This document shows, piece by piece, positions 25,412 through 34,189 of a stretch of 64,000 nucleotides of DNA. Location of the stretch: assembly GCF_014651495.1 (NCBI RefSeq), contig NZ_BMWZ01000003.1, forward strand, positions 310,001 through 374,000. Direction: 5' to 3'. Numbering within the stretch: position 1 is the first letter of the stretch; every line of letters begins with the position of its first letter. The position numbers and the translations under genes were made by a program. The DNA is from Algibacter mikhailovii. Lineage in GTDB: Bacteria; Bacteroidota; Bacteroidia; Flavobacteriales; Flavobacteriaceae. Under the pieces are notes generated by a model. That model was not told the origin of the DNA. It was given only the letters and a program-made list of their open reading frames with translations, and made no database searches.

Positions 25412-26431
25412 ATGAATAGGCAAGACATTTCCAGTATAAAAGCACTTTTATCTACTACCCAAAATATAGTTATAGTACCGCATAAAAACCCAGATGGTGA
25501 TGCTATTGGCTCCACTCTGGGATTGTATCATTACCTTTTAAAAGATCATCATCAGGTGCAAGTTATAGTACCAAATGACTATCCTTCATTTTTAAAGTGG
25601 ATACCAGGGAATGATACTATCCTAAAATACGATTCGCAAACTACCAAATGTGCAGAATTAATTAATAATGCTGACATTATTTTCACTTTAGATTTTAATG
25701 CTTTTCATCGTACAGGTGATATGGAAACTATTTTATCCGAGTCTCAAGGTTTAAAAATAATGATTGATCATCATCAATCTCCTGATGACTATCCTACCTA
25801 TATGTTTAGTGATGTTAATATGAGTTCAACCGCTGAAATGATCTACCATTTTATTGACATGCTGGATGATAAAAACGCTATTGATTCTACTATTGCCACT
25901 TGCCTTTATGTTGGAATAATGACAGATACTGGCTCCTTTAGATTCCGTTCAACCACTGCAACAACGCACAGAATAGTTGCTAGCCTTATTGAAAAAGGTG
26001 CTGATAACACGCAGATTCATAATAATGTTTATGATACAAACAGCTATGAGCGCATACAACTTTTAGGTTGTGCATTAACCAATTTAAGAGCAATACCAGA
26101 ATACAAGGCCGCATATATAACGCTCTCTCAAGACGAATTAAACAGGTACAATTATAAAAAAGGAGACACCGAAGGGGTCGTAAATTACGCACTTTCATTA
26201 GATGGTGTCATATTAGCGGCAATATTTATTGAAGATAAAAAAGAAGGCATCATCAAGATATCATTGCGATCAAAAGGGGATTTTTCTGTAAATGAAATGT
26301 CAAGAGCCCATTTTAATGGCGGAGGACATACGAATGCTGCTGGTGGCAGGAGTCACTTATCGCTAAGTGATACTGTTGAAAAATTTATTAGTATCTTGCC
26401 TTGTTATAATAAAGCCCTAAATAATGAATAA
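25412..26431 (+). CDS. DHH/DHHA1 phosphoesterase (NrnA-like)
   Basis: A 339-residue protein. The DHH domain carries VPHKNPDGDAIGSTLGLYHYL, FTLDFNAFHRTGDM and the name-giving MIDHHQSPDDYP. The C-terminal DHHA1 domain has the GGGHTNAAGGRS motif. Known relatives (NrnA) degrade nanoRNA and dephosphorylate 3'-phosphoadenosine 5'-phosphate (pAp); others cleave cyclic dinucleotides. The short form without sensor domains fits NrnA best. It is the first gene of the operon that continues with gldI, overlapping it by 8 bases. Confidence 0.92.
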   Translation: MNRQDISSIKALLSTTQNIVIVPHKNPDGDAIGSTLGLYHYLLKDHHQVQVIVPNDYPSFLKWIPGNDTILKYDSQTTKCAELINNADIIFTLDFNAFHRTGDMETILSESQGLKIMIDHHQSPDDYPTYMFSDVNMSSTAEMIYHFIDMLDDKNAIDSTIATCLYVGIMTDTGSFRFRSTTATTHRIVASLIEKGADNTQIHNNVYDTNSYERIQLLGCALTNLRAIPEYKAAYITLSQDELNRYNYKKGDTEGVVNYALSLDGVILAAIFIEDKKEGIIKISLRSKGDFSVNEMSRAHFNGGGHTNAAGGRSHLSLSDTVEKFISILPCYNKALNNE

Positions 26432-26957
26432 ATTAATACCTTTAATCATACTGCTTTTAGTTTTTGGCTGTAAAACTCCTGAAGCTAGAAAACCTGTTTC
26501 AGTACAAACAGGTTCGTTTATTGATGAGTCTGTAGAACGCAATAAAAAACTAAACGCTAAAGAGCAGGCCTCCATCGAGAACTTACTTAAAAAACAAAAT
26601 AAGGAATACCTGACTTCTGAAAGTGGTTTTTGGTATTATTACAATACCAAAATTGAAACTGACACTTTAATCTCACCTAGTTTTGGTGATGTTGTTAACT
26701 ACAACTACAATGTTAAATCATTAAATGGTCAACTTATTTATACCAAAGCCGATTTAAAAACACAAAACTATATCATGGACAAAGAAGAGTTATTTACCGG
26801 ACTTAGGGAAGGTTTAAAACTCATGAAAACGGGTGAAACCGTAACCTTTTTGTTTCCATCTCAAAAAGCCTATGGCTACTATGGCGATGAAAATAGAATT
26901 GGAAGTAATACCCCATTGATTTGTGAAGTAACCGTTAATGCTATTACCCCTAACTAA
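26424..26957 (+). CDS. gldI: GldI-like FKBP-type peptidyl-prolyl isomerase lipoprotein
   Basis: A 177-residue lipoprotein (lipobox region LLLVFGC) with one FKBP domain: [19 protein letters not shown], then [37 protein letters not shown] and the final strand [11 protein letters not shown]. GldI of Flavobacterium johnsoniae is such a lipoprotein and is needed for gliding and type IX secretion. The position, ahead of a second PPIase lipoprotein and lgt, fits an envelope-folding operon. The ATG lies inside the end of the upstream gene. The gldI name rests on family and context; no other gld genes are in the window. Confidence 0.82.
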   Translation: MNKLIPLIILLLVFGCKTPEARKPVSVQTGSFIDESVERNKKLNAKEQASIENLLKKQNKEYLTSESGFWYYYNTKIETDTLISPSFGDVVNYNYNVKSLNGQLIYTKADLKTQNYIMDKEELFTGLREGLKLMKTGETVTFLFPSQKAYGYYGDENRIGSNTPLICEVTVNAITPN

Positions 26958-26967
26958 ATCTAAAGGA

Positions 26968-28095
26968 ATGCTCTTTTTAAAAAACACATTCAAGTTTTTA
27001 TTAATATTACTATGTTTTTTTACAAGCGCCTGTAAATCTCAATACCCAGAACTTGAAGACGGTATATATGCTGAATTCATTACAAGTAAAGGTATCATGG
27101 TTGCAAAACTGGAAGACGCAAAAACACCAGTAACCGTTGCAAACTTTGTATCATTAGCTGAAGGCACAAACACCTTGGTTAAAGAAAAATACAGAGACAA
27201 AGCTTACTTCAATGGCACCATTTTTCATAGGGTAATAAATGATTTTATGATTCAAGGCGGTGATCCCACTGGTACAGGATCTGGTAATCCTGGCTATAAA
27301 TTTATAGATGAATTTGATCCAGATTTAAAACATGATAAGCCTGGTATTTTATCTATGGCAAATTCAGGCCCCAAGACCAATGGAAGTCAATTTTTTATAA
27401 CTGAAATTCCTAAACCCCACTTAGATAATAAACATACTGTTTTTGGTGAGCTTATTATTGGCCTAGATGTTCAAGATTCCATTTCTAATGTAGCGGTTGA
27501 CAAAAATGACAGACCTTTAAAAGAAGTCACCTTAAAAGAATTAAATATTATTAGAAAAGGCAAGACTGCTAAAAGTTTTGATGCTAATAAAGTTTTTACC
27601 AATCATTTTGCTGAAGTGGAGCGCATTGAAAAAGAAAAAGAAGCAAAGAAAGCCGCTATTTTACAAGCAACATTAGATAAATTCGAAAAGCAAAAAGCAA
27701 ATGCAAAAACTTTAGAATCTGGACTGCAATATTATATATCTAGCAAAGGCACTGGTGAAAAACTGCCTTTAGACGCTCAAGTGGTAACGCATTATGCCGT
27801 GTATTTTGAGGACGGTAAAATTCTAGAAACTAGTAATGCCGAAATAGCTGAAGCACTAGGCATACTTAATGAAAGACGTAAGGCTGCTAATAAATACCAG
27901 CCCATTACTGCCGACATAGGACCTAATGCAGGTATGATTCCTGGTTTTAAGGAAGGTTTACAACAATTAAGTGTTGGTGATAAAGCCACTTTATTTATAC
28001 CCTATCATCTGGCCTATGGTGAATCTGGAACAAGGGGAATCCCCGGAAAAACAAACATTATATTTGAGGTTGAAATAATAGAACTTTTGAAATAA
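26968..28095 (+). CDS. Dual-domain peptidyl-prolyl isomerase: cyclophilin plus FKBP, lipoprotein
   Basis: From the ATG at 26968 (preceded by AAAGGA, 10 bases after the gldI stop) the protein has 375 residues. A signal peptide ends in the lipobox FFTSAC. The cyclophilin domain spans roughly residues 25-200 ([49 protein letters not shown]). A charged linker ([17 protein letters not shown]) leads to an FKBP domain at about residues 240-375 ([45 protein letters not shown]). Both fold catalysts thus sit on one envelope-anchored chain. The upstream ATG at 26938 overlaps gldI and would bury the signal peptide, so it is not preferred. Confidence 0.9.
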   Translation: MLFLKNTFKFLLILLCFFTSACKSQYPELEDGIYAEFITSKGIMVAKLEDAKTPVTVANFVSLAEGTNTLVKEKYRDKAYFNGTIFHRVINDFMIQGGDPTGTGSGNPGYKFIDEFDPDLKHDKPGILSMANSGPKTNGSQFFITEIPKPHLDNKHTVFGELIIGLDVQDSISNVAVDKNDRPLKEVTLKELNIIRKGKTAKSFDANKVFTNHFAEVERIEKEKEAKKAAILQATLDKFEKQKANAKTLESGLQYYISSKGTGEKLPLDAQVVTHYAVYFEDGKILETSNAEIAEALGILNERRKAANKYQPITADIGPNAGMIPGFKEGLQQLSVGDKATLFIPYHLAYGESGTRGIPGKTNIIFEVEIIELLK

Positions 28096-28105
28096 AACGA
28101 GTATC

Positions 28106-29035
28106 ATGATGCATGCATTAAAATTTGATTGGAATCCAGTAACAGGATTAGATATTGTAGGTAATTTTAAACTGCATTTTTATAGTCTCATGTGGGTTAT
28201 TGCATTCATTTTAGGGTGGCACATCATGAAGCGCATATTCACAAAAGAAAAAGTATCTTTAGATTACTTAGACCCTCTATTTATATACACCGTTTTAGCC
28301 ACCATGCTTGGCGCTAGATTAGGTCATGTTTTATTTTATCAATCCGAATTAATTTCTGAAGATTTCTTTAGCATCTTTTTACCTTTTAAGTTTAAAGGTG
28401 GATTTGAATTCACAGGTTTTCAAGGGCTTGCTAGTCATGGTGCTGCTATTGGAATTATAATAGGGATGTATCTATATAGACGAAAATACAAATACAAATC
28501 TGTGCTATGGATATTAGATAGAATTGTAATACCAGTTGCTTCTGGAGCCGTATTTATCAGAATCGGTAATTTTATTAATTCTGAAATTATAGGAAAAATA
28601 ACAGATTCAAATTTTGGTGTTCGCTTTATTCAGGATCAATATTATAAAAGTGAAATTGTACAACGTACAGGTATTAAAGATGTACAAAAAGCATATAATG
28701 CCGTTACTGATGCCCCACAATTTCAAAATCTATTAGAAGCTGTACCTTACAGACACCCCTCTCAACTTTACGAATCATTTTGCTATATTTTTGTTTTCCT
28801 AATTCTGTGGTATTTTTATTCCAAAACACCTAAAAGAGATCAGACCGGCTTTCTTTTTGGATTATTTTTAGTCCTACTTTGGACGGTTAGATTCTTTATA
28901 GAATTCACAAAAGAGCCTCAAAATATTGAACGCGGTGATTGGGTATTAAATACCGGACAGTGGCTAAGCATCCCTTTTGTATTAATTGGGTTTTACTTTA
29001 TGTTTGTTTTCAAACCAAAAACGGCGGTTAAATAA
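28106..29035 (+). CDS. lgt: Phosphatidylglycerol-prolipoprotein diacylglyceryl transferase
   Basis: A 309-residue inner-membrane enzyme that adds diacylglycerol to the lipobox Cys of prolipoproteins. Signature segments are FYSLMWVIAFILGWHIM, GARLGHVLFYQ, the Lgt box RIGNFINSEIIGK, and YRHPSQLYESFCYI, with the late FFIEFTKEPQ. About seven membrane spans are seen. It lies 10 bases after the PPIase gene, itself a lipoprotein, and many proteins of this window carry lipoboxes. ATGATG at 28106 gives two possible starts. Confidence 0.95.
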   Translation: MMHALKFDWNPVTGLDIVGNFKLHFYSLMWVIAFILGWHIMKRIFTKEKVSLDYLDPLFIYTVLATMLGARLGHVLFYQSELISEDFFSIFLPFKFKGGFEFTGFQGLASHGAAIGIIIGMYLYRRKYKYKSVLWILDRIVIPVASGAVFIRIGNFINSEIIGKITDSNFGVRFIQDQYYKSEIVQRTGIKDVQKAYNAVTDAPQFQNLLEAVPYRHPSQLYESFCYIFVFLILWYFYSKTPKRDQTGFLFGLFLVLLWTVRFFIEFTKEPQNIERGDWVLNTGQWLSIPFVLIGFYFMFVFKPKTAVK

Positions 29036-29037
29036 TC

Positions 29038-29520
29038 ATGGTTTTAAGGCGATATACCTTGTTAATACTCCTTAGTGGTTCATTTAGTTTATCGAACTGT
29101 AAGGATGAAAAAAAATCAATTAAACAAACCGAAGTATCGTTTACTAAAGAAGGTGAGCTTGTCATTTACAAAGCGGCAGATTCAACCGAAGTTAAAATGG
29201 ATATTGAAATAGCGGACACCGACTTTGATATAGAAACAGGATTAATGTATAGAATTTCTATGGCTCAAAATCAAGGTATGTTGTTTGTTTTTGAAGATGA
29301 AAAAGAGCGTTTTTTTTATATGAAAAATACAAAAATCCCTTTAGATTTAATTTATATCAGCGCCAACAAAAAAATAGTTAGCTTTCAAAAAAACGCCATA
29401 CCTTTTGATGAATCTTCCTTGCCTTCACATGAGCCAGCTAGATATGTACTAGAAATTAATGCAGGACTAATAGATAATCTATCTATTAAAGTTGGCGATA
29501 GCCTTCATTTTTCAGATTGA
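29038..29520 (+). CDS. DUF192 lipoprotein
   Basis: A 160-residue protein with a signal segment ending in lipobox FSLSNC and a DUF192 domain: VKMDIEIADTDFDIETGLMYR, GMLFVFEDEKERFFYMKNTKIPLDLIYI and YVLEINAGLIDNLSIKVGD. DUF192 proteins are small beta-rich envelope proteins of unsettled function. Its start is 2 bases after the lgt stop, and it ends the operon that began at 25412. Confidence 0.88.
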   Translation: MVLRRYTLLILLSGSFSLSNCKDEKKSIKQTEVSFTKEGELVIYKAADSTEVKMDIEIADTDFDIETGLMYRISMAQNQGMLFVFEDEKERFFYMKNTKIPLDLIYISANKKIVSFQKNAIPFDESSLPSHEPARYVLEINAGLIDNLSIKVGDSLHFSD

Positions 29521-29549
29521 GAATAACCATAAATAAGCGAATGAACTAA

Positions 29550-29581
29550 TATAATATTTAATTATGCATGTATAATATTTA
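29550..29581 (+). repeat. Two direct copies of TATAATATTTA, 21 bases apart
   Basis: Copies at 29550-29560 and 29571-29581 lie in the 200-base AT-rich gap between DUF192 and DUF2092. A repeat period of 21 bases is two turns of the helix, as expected for tandem regulator binding. It may also be chance in AT-rich DNA. Confidence 0.35.
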
Positions 29582-29720
29582 CTTATATTAACATAACATT
29601 AAATAATATACTTTTTTTTTTTACCAATCAGCTTTTTCCTATTTTTATAAAAAACTAACCCCCTTATTTTAGTTTTTCTACCTGCACTATTTATCAAAAT
29701 CTATTAATTTCTAATTCATT

Positions 29721-30449
29721 ATGAAAAAACCATTATTTCTACTCTCAATCTTATTATCCTCTTATTTAAGCTTTTCTCAGACTGATAAAACCATTGATTC
29801 TACAGCTGTTTTTGTTTTAGATAAAATGAGTGATATCATTGGTGATTTAACTTCTGTTACTTTTGACATAAACACCTCTGTAGACAAGGTGTCCGCATCA
29901 AACAACTTGATAAAAAGCTATTCTAAAACAACTGTTACATTTTCTGGACCGGACAAATTATTAGTTAGAACAGATGGCTCTAGAGGTCAATCTGGATTTT
30001 GGTATGATGGTGAATATTTTACGTATTATAATTATGACGAAAATAATTATGTAACGCTTGAGGCTCCAGACACAACCCTAGAAATGATTGACCAGATGCA
30101 TTTAGATTTTGATTTTACATTTCCTGCTGCCGACTTTTTCTACCCTAATTTCACAGATGATGTCCTTGAACATTTTAATACCATTAAATTTCTCGGTAAA
30201 AAAACGTTAGACAATGAAGAATGCTATCATATACTAGCCAGTAATGATAATATAGATGTTCAAATTTGGGTTTCAAATAAAACCTATTTATTGCCTAAAC
30301 ACTTTGTAATTACTTACAAAAAAGAATCTAATCGACAATATGAGTCCACCTTTAGTAATTGGTCTTTAAATCCAGATGTTCCTGATAGAGTTTTTCATTT
30401 TCTTACGCCACCAACGGCCAAGTTAATTAACATTTTAAAGAAATCTTAA
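29721..30449 (+). CDS. DUF2092 secreted protein (LolA-like fold)
   Basis: A 242-residue protein with a signal peptide (LFLLSILLSSYLSFSQ). The body fits DUF2092: VFVLDKMSDIIGDLTSVTFDI, VTFSGPDKLLVRTDG, GFWYDGEYFTYYN, FDFTFPAADFFYP and the ending WSLNPDVPDRVFHFLTPP. These periplasmic proteins resemble the LolA/LolB half-barrel, a lipid-binding shape. In many genomes a DUF2092 gene stands next to a DUF6515-type gene, as here (27 bases apart), so the two probably act together in the envelope. Confidence 0.85.
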   Translation: MKKPLFLLSILLSSYLSFSQTDKTIDSTAVFVLDKMSDIIGDLTSVTFDINTSVDKVSASNNLIKSYSKTTVTFSGPDKLLVRTDGSRGQSGFWYDGEYFTYYNYDENNYVTLEAPDTTLEMIDQMHLDFDFTFPAADFFYPNFTDDVLEHFNTIKFLGKKTLDNEECYHILASNDNIDVQIWVSNKTYLLPKHFVITYKKESNRQYESTFSNWSLNPDVPDRVFHFLTPPTAKLINILKKS

Positions 30450-30476
30450 CCATATACCAATTAAAAATCATTGAGC

Positions 30477-31547
30477 ATGACAGCGCATAAAATCAACATA
30501 AAACATACATTAGGTCTAATACTAATATTTATAGCACTCATCTTTCCATCTGACTTATTAGCTCAGAGAATGCGAGGTGGCGGTGGAGGTATGAGAGGTG
30601 GTGGCGGTAGCCGTTCAGTTTCAAGACCTACACATACACCAAGTAGATCGAAACAAGCTGCAAGACCTTCTACGTCTCAAAGAACACCAAAACGTAGTAT
30701 AAATGGCGGAAGCACAAAAACTAAAAGTAGAGACTTTTCTAATAAAAAGAAAACTACAAATAGAAGCACTACTAATAAAACTAGACCAAACACCAATAAT
30801 CGAGCGACTACTGGACAAGGAAAAGTTACCAATAGAAAAACGTCTAATGTTAAGAATAAAACGACCAATAGAGCAGGTAATAAAAGTGGCAATAAAATTG
30901 GAAACAAGACTGGAAACAACAATCGAGTTGGCAACAATACCCGTATAGGTAATAATAATGTCAATATTAATGTAAATAATAGAAACACCTATGTTAGAGG
31001 TGGTAGTAGGGCTTATGTAAGGCCTCCTTATAGGTATGGCGGCTTTGGGTATTACTGTCATAGACCCTATTTTTACCATCCTTACACCCCTTTTTATTGG
31101 GGCCCAGTTTATCATCCATGGGGCTTCTTTGTTGCTACATTAGCTACAACAGCCATTATTGTTAGTATTACCAATGATGACACTAATGAAAAGGAAGAAT
31201 ATAATTATGAAAACGGAAATTACTATCTCAAAACCGAAGATGGCTTTGTTGCCGTGCAGGCACCCATAGGAGCAGAAGTCCCAGAGATTCCCAAAGAAGC
31301 TCAGAAAGTGGAAGTCGATAATAGCACCAACTACTACTATGGTGGCGCATTCTATGAGGAAAACAAGGATGGCTATATAGTAGTACCAGCAACTGCAGGA
31401 ACTATTGTACCAGGTTTACCTGAAGGCGGAGAAGAAGTTAAAATTGGTGATGTTACTTATGTTCAATTTGGGCAAACCTATTACCAACCTATTCAAGTTG
31501 ACGGTAAAGACATGTATGAGATTGTAGAGGTTAAACAAGAAGGCTAA
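30477..31547 (+). CDS. DUF6515 secreted low-complexity protein
   Basis: A 356-residue protein from the ATG at 30477 (a TTG at 30471 is less likely). After a signal peptide come a Gly/Arg patch (RMRGGGGGMRGGGGSR) and a long Ser/Thr/Arg/Asn/Lys-rich stretch with recurring GNK/GNN units. A Tyr/His/Pro segment (HRPYFYHPYTPFYWGP) and a hydrophobic segment (VATLATTAIIVSI) follow. The C-terminus has two related units of the form YYxxxxDGFVxVxAPxGAxVP. Because the coding is repetitive, long ORFs also open in other frames here; they are shadows. The low-complexity part is likely disordered. Role unknown. Confidence 0.8.
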   Translation: MTAHKINIKHTLGLILIFIALIFPSDLLAQRMRGGGGGMRGGGGSRSVSRPTHTPSRSKQAARPSTSQRTPKRSINGGSTKTKSRDFSNKKKTTNRSTTNKTRPNTNNRATTGQGKVTNRKTSNVKNKTTNRAGNKSGNKIGNKTGNNNRVGNNTRIGNNNVNINVNNRNTYVRGGSRAYVRPPYRYGGFGYYCHRPYFYHPYTPFYWGPVYHPWGFFVATLATTAIIVSITNDDTNEKEEYNYENGNYYLKTEDGFVAVQAPIGAEVPEIPKEAQKVEVDNSTNYYYGGAFYEENKDGYIVVPATAGTIVPGLPEGGEEVKIGDVTYVQFGQTYYQPIQVDGKDMYEIVEVKQEG

Positions 31548-31633
31548 AAATCACACCAAATCTAGAAGGCTATCTTTTAAACCTTGACACCTACTTTAGA
31601 TTATGGCAATATATATTTTAATAATGTATTGCT

Positions 31634-33214
31634 ATGAAAAAGACCATATTTATCATTGGGGCTTTATACATATTTTGTGCTTGCCCTTACATTTTAAGTG
31701 CCCAAAAATTTGACAGATCTGTTAAAACCATAGAAAACTTTGAAGGATCCATCCCGAATCCAGAGCAAGATCAGGAAGTTTCAAAAAAACTTTCTGAACT
31801 TGAAAAAAAGACAGGTAAAAAACCAAATATAGTTTGGTTGATAGTTGATGATATGGGCTATGGAGACCCAGGGTGTTATGGCGGAGGGGCTGCAATTGGC
31901 GCAGCTACGCCTAACATGGATAGATTTGCGGCTGAAGGCTTGAAACTAACGTCCTGTTATTCACAACAAACCTGTACATCAACACGGTCTGCCATCCGCA
32001 CAGGTAGGTTACCAGTTCGCACGGGATTGATTCGACCAATTCTAGCTGGAGACATATTAACGCAAAACCCATGGGACACTGAAACAAGCATTGCTACGTT
32101 ACTTGGTAAAGCTGGATATTATACCTTATTAACTGGGAAATGGCATATTGGAGAAGCTGTGGGCATGCGACCTCATGATGTAGGTTATGATGAATTTATG
32201 GGCTATTACCCGGCTCAAAAAGAAATCTCTCAAGGTGTAGATCCAAGACGCTACCCTGATTTAGTATTAAACCCAGAAAGAATGGCAGATTTTGAAGGCA
32301 TCAGGCCGGACGATCACCTGCAACATGGATTTAAAGGCGGTAAAACTGAGAAAGTAAGCCAAGTGAAATCTATTGAGGACATGGGTAGAGCAGATCAAGT
32401 GCTTACGGATTTCACCATTTCAAGAATTCAAGAATTAGCTCAATCAGATCAACCCTTTTTCATTGATCACAACTTCATGAAAGTTCATGCCGATAATCAT
32501 GATAATCCTGATTATCCCGGTTTAAGCGCTGCAAAATATGCCTACAAAAATGCAGTTGCAGAAGTTGATATGCATATTGGAAATATCGTTAAGGCTCTAG
32601 ATGAAGCTGGGGTATTAGAAAACACTTTCATTTTTATTACCTCTGACAATGGCCCACAAATGGATTCCTGGCCAGATGGCGGTTACACGCCTTTTAGAGG
32701 TGCTAAAGGAACCACTTTTGAAGGCGGCGTCCGTATTCCTGGAATAGCTTATTGGAAAGGCATGATAACCCCTGGACGCCAGAGTGATGATATTTTTGAT
32801 TTGATGGATCTGTTTGGAACAAATCTAAGGCTAGCTGGAATTTCTACAGACCTACTACCTAAAAATAATTATTATGATTTTATTGACCAGTCGAGCTTCT
32901 TGTTTTTAGAAGACGGAAAAACTAACAGAGAGGCTGTATACTTTTGGTGGGGTAAGGAATTAATGGCTATTCGTATGAAAGAATATAAACAGCACATCAA
33001 GGTTATTATTCCCCAAGATACTCATATGTGGATTGATTATTCCACAGTTCAAGATGTAGGTCTAGCACCATGGATGTTTAACTTATATATTGACCCAAAA
33101 GAAGAAATGCCAGTAGGCCATAGACGCAGTGCATGGTTAGCAACTCTAGGCGCGAAATTAAAAACGCATGCCGCTACCTTTAAAAAATATCCGCCTAAAC
33201 AAATTGGCTTATAA
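31634..33214 (+). CDS. Sulfatase (S1 family) with non-canonical active-site motif CTSTR
   Basis: A 526-residue secreted sulfatase. After a signal peptide come the metal-binding VDDMGYGDPG, the formylglycine motif at Cys114 (QQTCTSTRSAIRTGR), LTGKWHIGE and ITSDNGPQMDSWPDGG. The canonical motif is CxPxR; here the third position is Ser, so it is unclear which maturase would convert this Cys. A longer polar N-terminus (residues 25-60) precedes the domain. It opens a seven-gene same-strand cluster with an outer-membrane protein, two DUF3604 lipoproteins, a DUF748 protein and a second sulfatase. The sulfated substrate cannot be named from the sequence. Confidence 0.9.
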   Translation: MKKTIFIIGALYIFCACPYILSAQKFDRSVKTIENFEGSIPNPEQDQEVSKKLSELEKKTGKKPNIVWLIVDDMGYGDPGCYGGGAAIGAATPNMDRFAAEGLKLTSCYSQQTCTSTRSAIRTGRLPVRTGLIRPILAGDILTQNPWDTETSIATLLGKAGYYTLLTGKWHIGEAVGMRPHDVGYDEFMGYYPAQKEISQGVDPRRYPDLVLNPERMADFEGIRPDDHLQHGFKGGKTEKVSQVKSIEDMGRADQVLTDFTISRIQELAQSDQPFFIDHNFMKVHADNHDNPDYPGLSAAKYAYKNAVAEVDMHIGNIVKALDEAGVLENTFIFITSDNGPQMDSWPDGGYTPFRGAKGTTFEGGVRIPGIAYWKGMITPGRQSDDIFDLMDLFGTNLRLAGISTDLLPKNNYYDFIDQSSFLFLEDGKTNREAVYFWWGKELMAIRMKEYKQHIKVIIPQDTHMWIDYSTVQDVGLAPWMFNLYIDPKEEMPVGHRRSAWLATLGAKLKTHAATFKKYPPKQIGL

Positions 33215-33229
33215 TTAATACCATTGGTA

Positions 33230-34177
33230 ATGTTTAAAACCAGACATTTTCTTGTTTTCACAATAGGATTGTTACTCATCAGTATAGTCGCTCATTCTCA
33301 AGGCGATGGGCCAAGATCATACTTATTAGGACCTAAAGGTGTTATTGGTGCAAATCCAAAATATTTGAATTTAAATCAAAATTTGGTACCGGCTGGAAAT
33401 ATTTATTTAACCGACTCAGACATTAATGTTAATGTATTCCCTACAACCTTATTTTATAATTTTGGTTTAGGTGAGCGATTTGCACAAGTTCAATTCATGT
33501 TTAACCCTGCAAATGCCTCCGGTACAATTGTTACTGATCAAGATGAAACGTTTACCGGATTGAATAATTCTGGATTTTCAGATGGATTTATGGCCTTTAA
33601 AGTAGGTCTAATTGGGACTCCTGCCCTATCCATCAAAGAGTTTGCCCAACACACCCCGGCATATTCTATGTTTGGCTATCTAAGAGTTTGGTATTCGGGA
33701 TCATACGACGCTTCTAAACTATTAAACCTAGGTACTAACAGGTTTACCATTGAATTTGGAACCCCCATGAGTTTTCCTTTATCTAAAAATTCAAAAAGAC
33801 CTATTTGGATAGAATCTTACCCCTACATACAATTATACACTAAAAACACTGATCCTTCTATAATTGTACAAGGGAATGAAGCTATACAATATCCCCTTTT
33901 TGGAATTGAAAATCACCTTACACATAATCTAACAAAAAAATTCTGGGCAGGAATAGACTTGAGGTATGCCATTGGAGGTGAATCTGAAATAGATGGTCAA
34001 GCACAAGATAATAAAATTAACGTTTTAGGAGGAGGCCTATCTGCAGGCTATCAAATACTACCTTTTCTTGGAGCTACATCAAGCTATGGGATAGTCCTTG
34101 CAGGAGACAATGGGTTAGACGGAAATATGTTCCGCTTAGGCTTAGTCTTTGTATACGCCAAAACAGAAAAAAATTAA
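33230..34177 (+). CDS. Outer-membrane beta-barrel protein of the sulfatase cluster
   Basis: A 315-residue protein from the ATG at 33230 (the TTG at 33224 is ignored). The signal peptide ends AHSQ. The rest alternates hydrophobic and polar residues as in beta barrels, with conserved patches PRSYLLGPKGVIGANPKYLN, SGFSDGFMAFKVGLIG and NSKRPIWIESYPYIQLYT, and ends in an aromatic strand (LGLVFVYAK). It resembles outer-membrane transporter-like proteins of the phenol-degradation MetA type; this is a topological guess. It lies 15 bases after the sulfatase gene and could admit the substrate or product. Confidence 0.7.
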   Translation: MFKTRHFLVFTIGLLLISIVAHSQGDGPRSYLLGPKGVIGANPKYLNLNQNLVPAGNIYLTDSDINVNVFPTTLFYNFGLGERFAQVQFMFNPANASGTIVTDQDETFTGLNNSGFSDGFMAFKVGLIGTPALSIKEFAQHTPAYSMFGYLRVWYSGSYDASKLLNLGTNRFTIEFGTPMSFPLSKNSKRPIWIESYPYIQLYTKNTDPSIIVQGNEAIQYPLFGIENHLTHNLTKKFWAGIDLRYAIGGESEIDGQAQDNKINVLGGGLSAGYQILPFLGATSSYGIVLAGDNGLDGNMFRLGLVFVYAKTEKN

Positions 34178-34189
34178 AACACTATAACT

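Noticed and set aside
26938-26967. Upstream ATG for the dual PPIase gene
   Set aside because: It lies in the gldI 3' end and puts ten polar residues ahead of a normal lipoprotein signal; the ATG at 26968 has AAAGGA before it.
29521-29720. Small RNA or tRNA in the 200-base gap before DUF2092
   Set aside because: The sequence is AT-rich with no cloverleaf, no GC stem and no terminator; only a short direct repeat is seen.
30621-31115. Long ORFs on the minus strand and in a second plus frame over the DUF6515 gene
   Set aside because: The low-complexity coding (Asn/Lys/Arg/Thr-rich) keeps other frames open; those products have repetitive composition and no start context.
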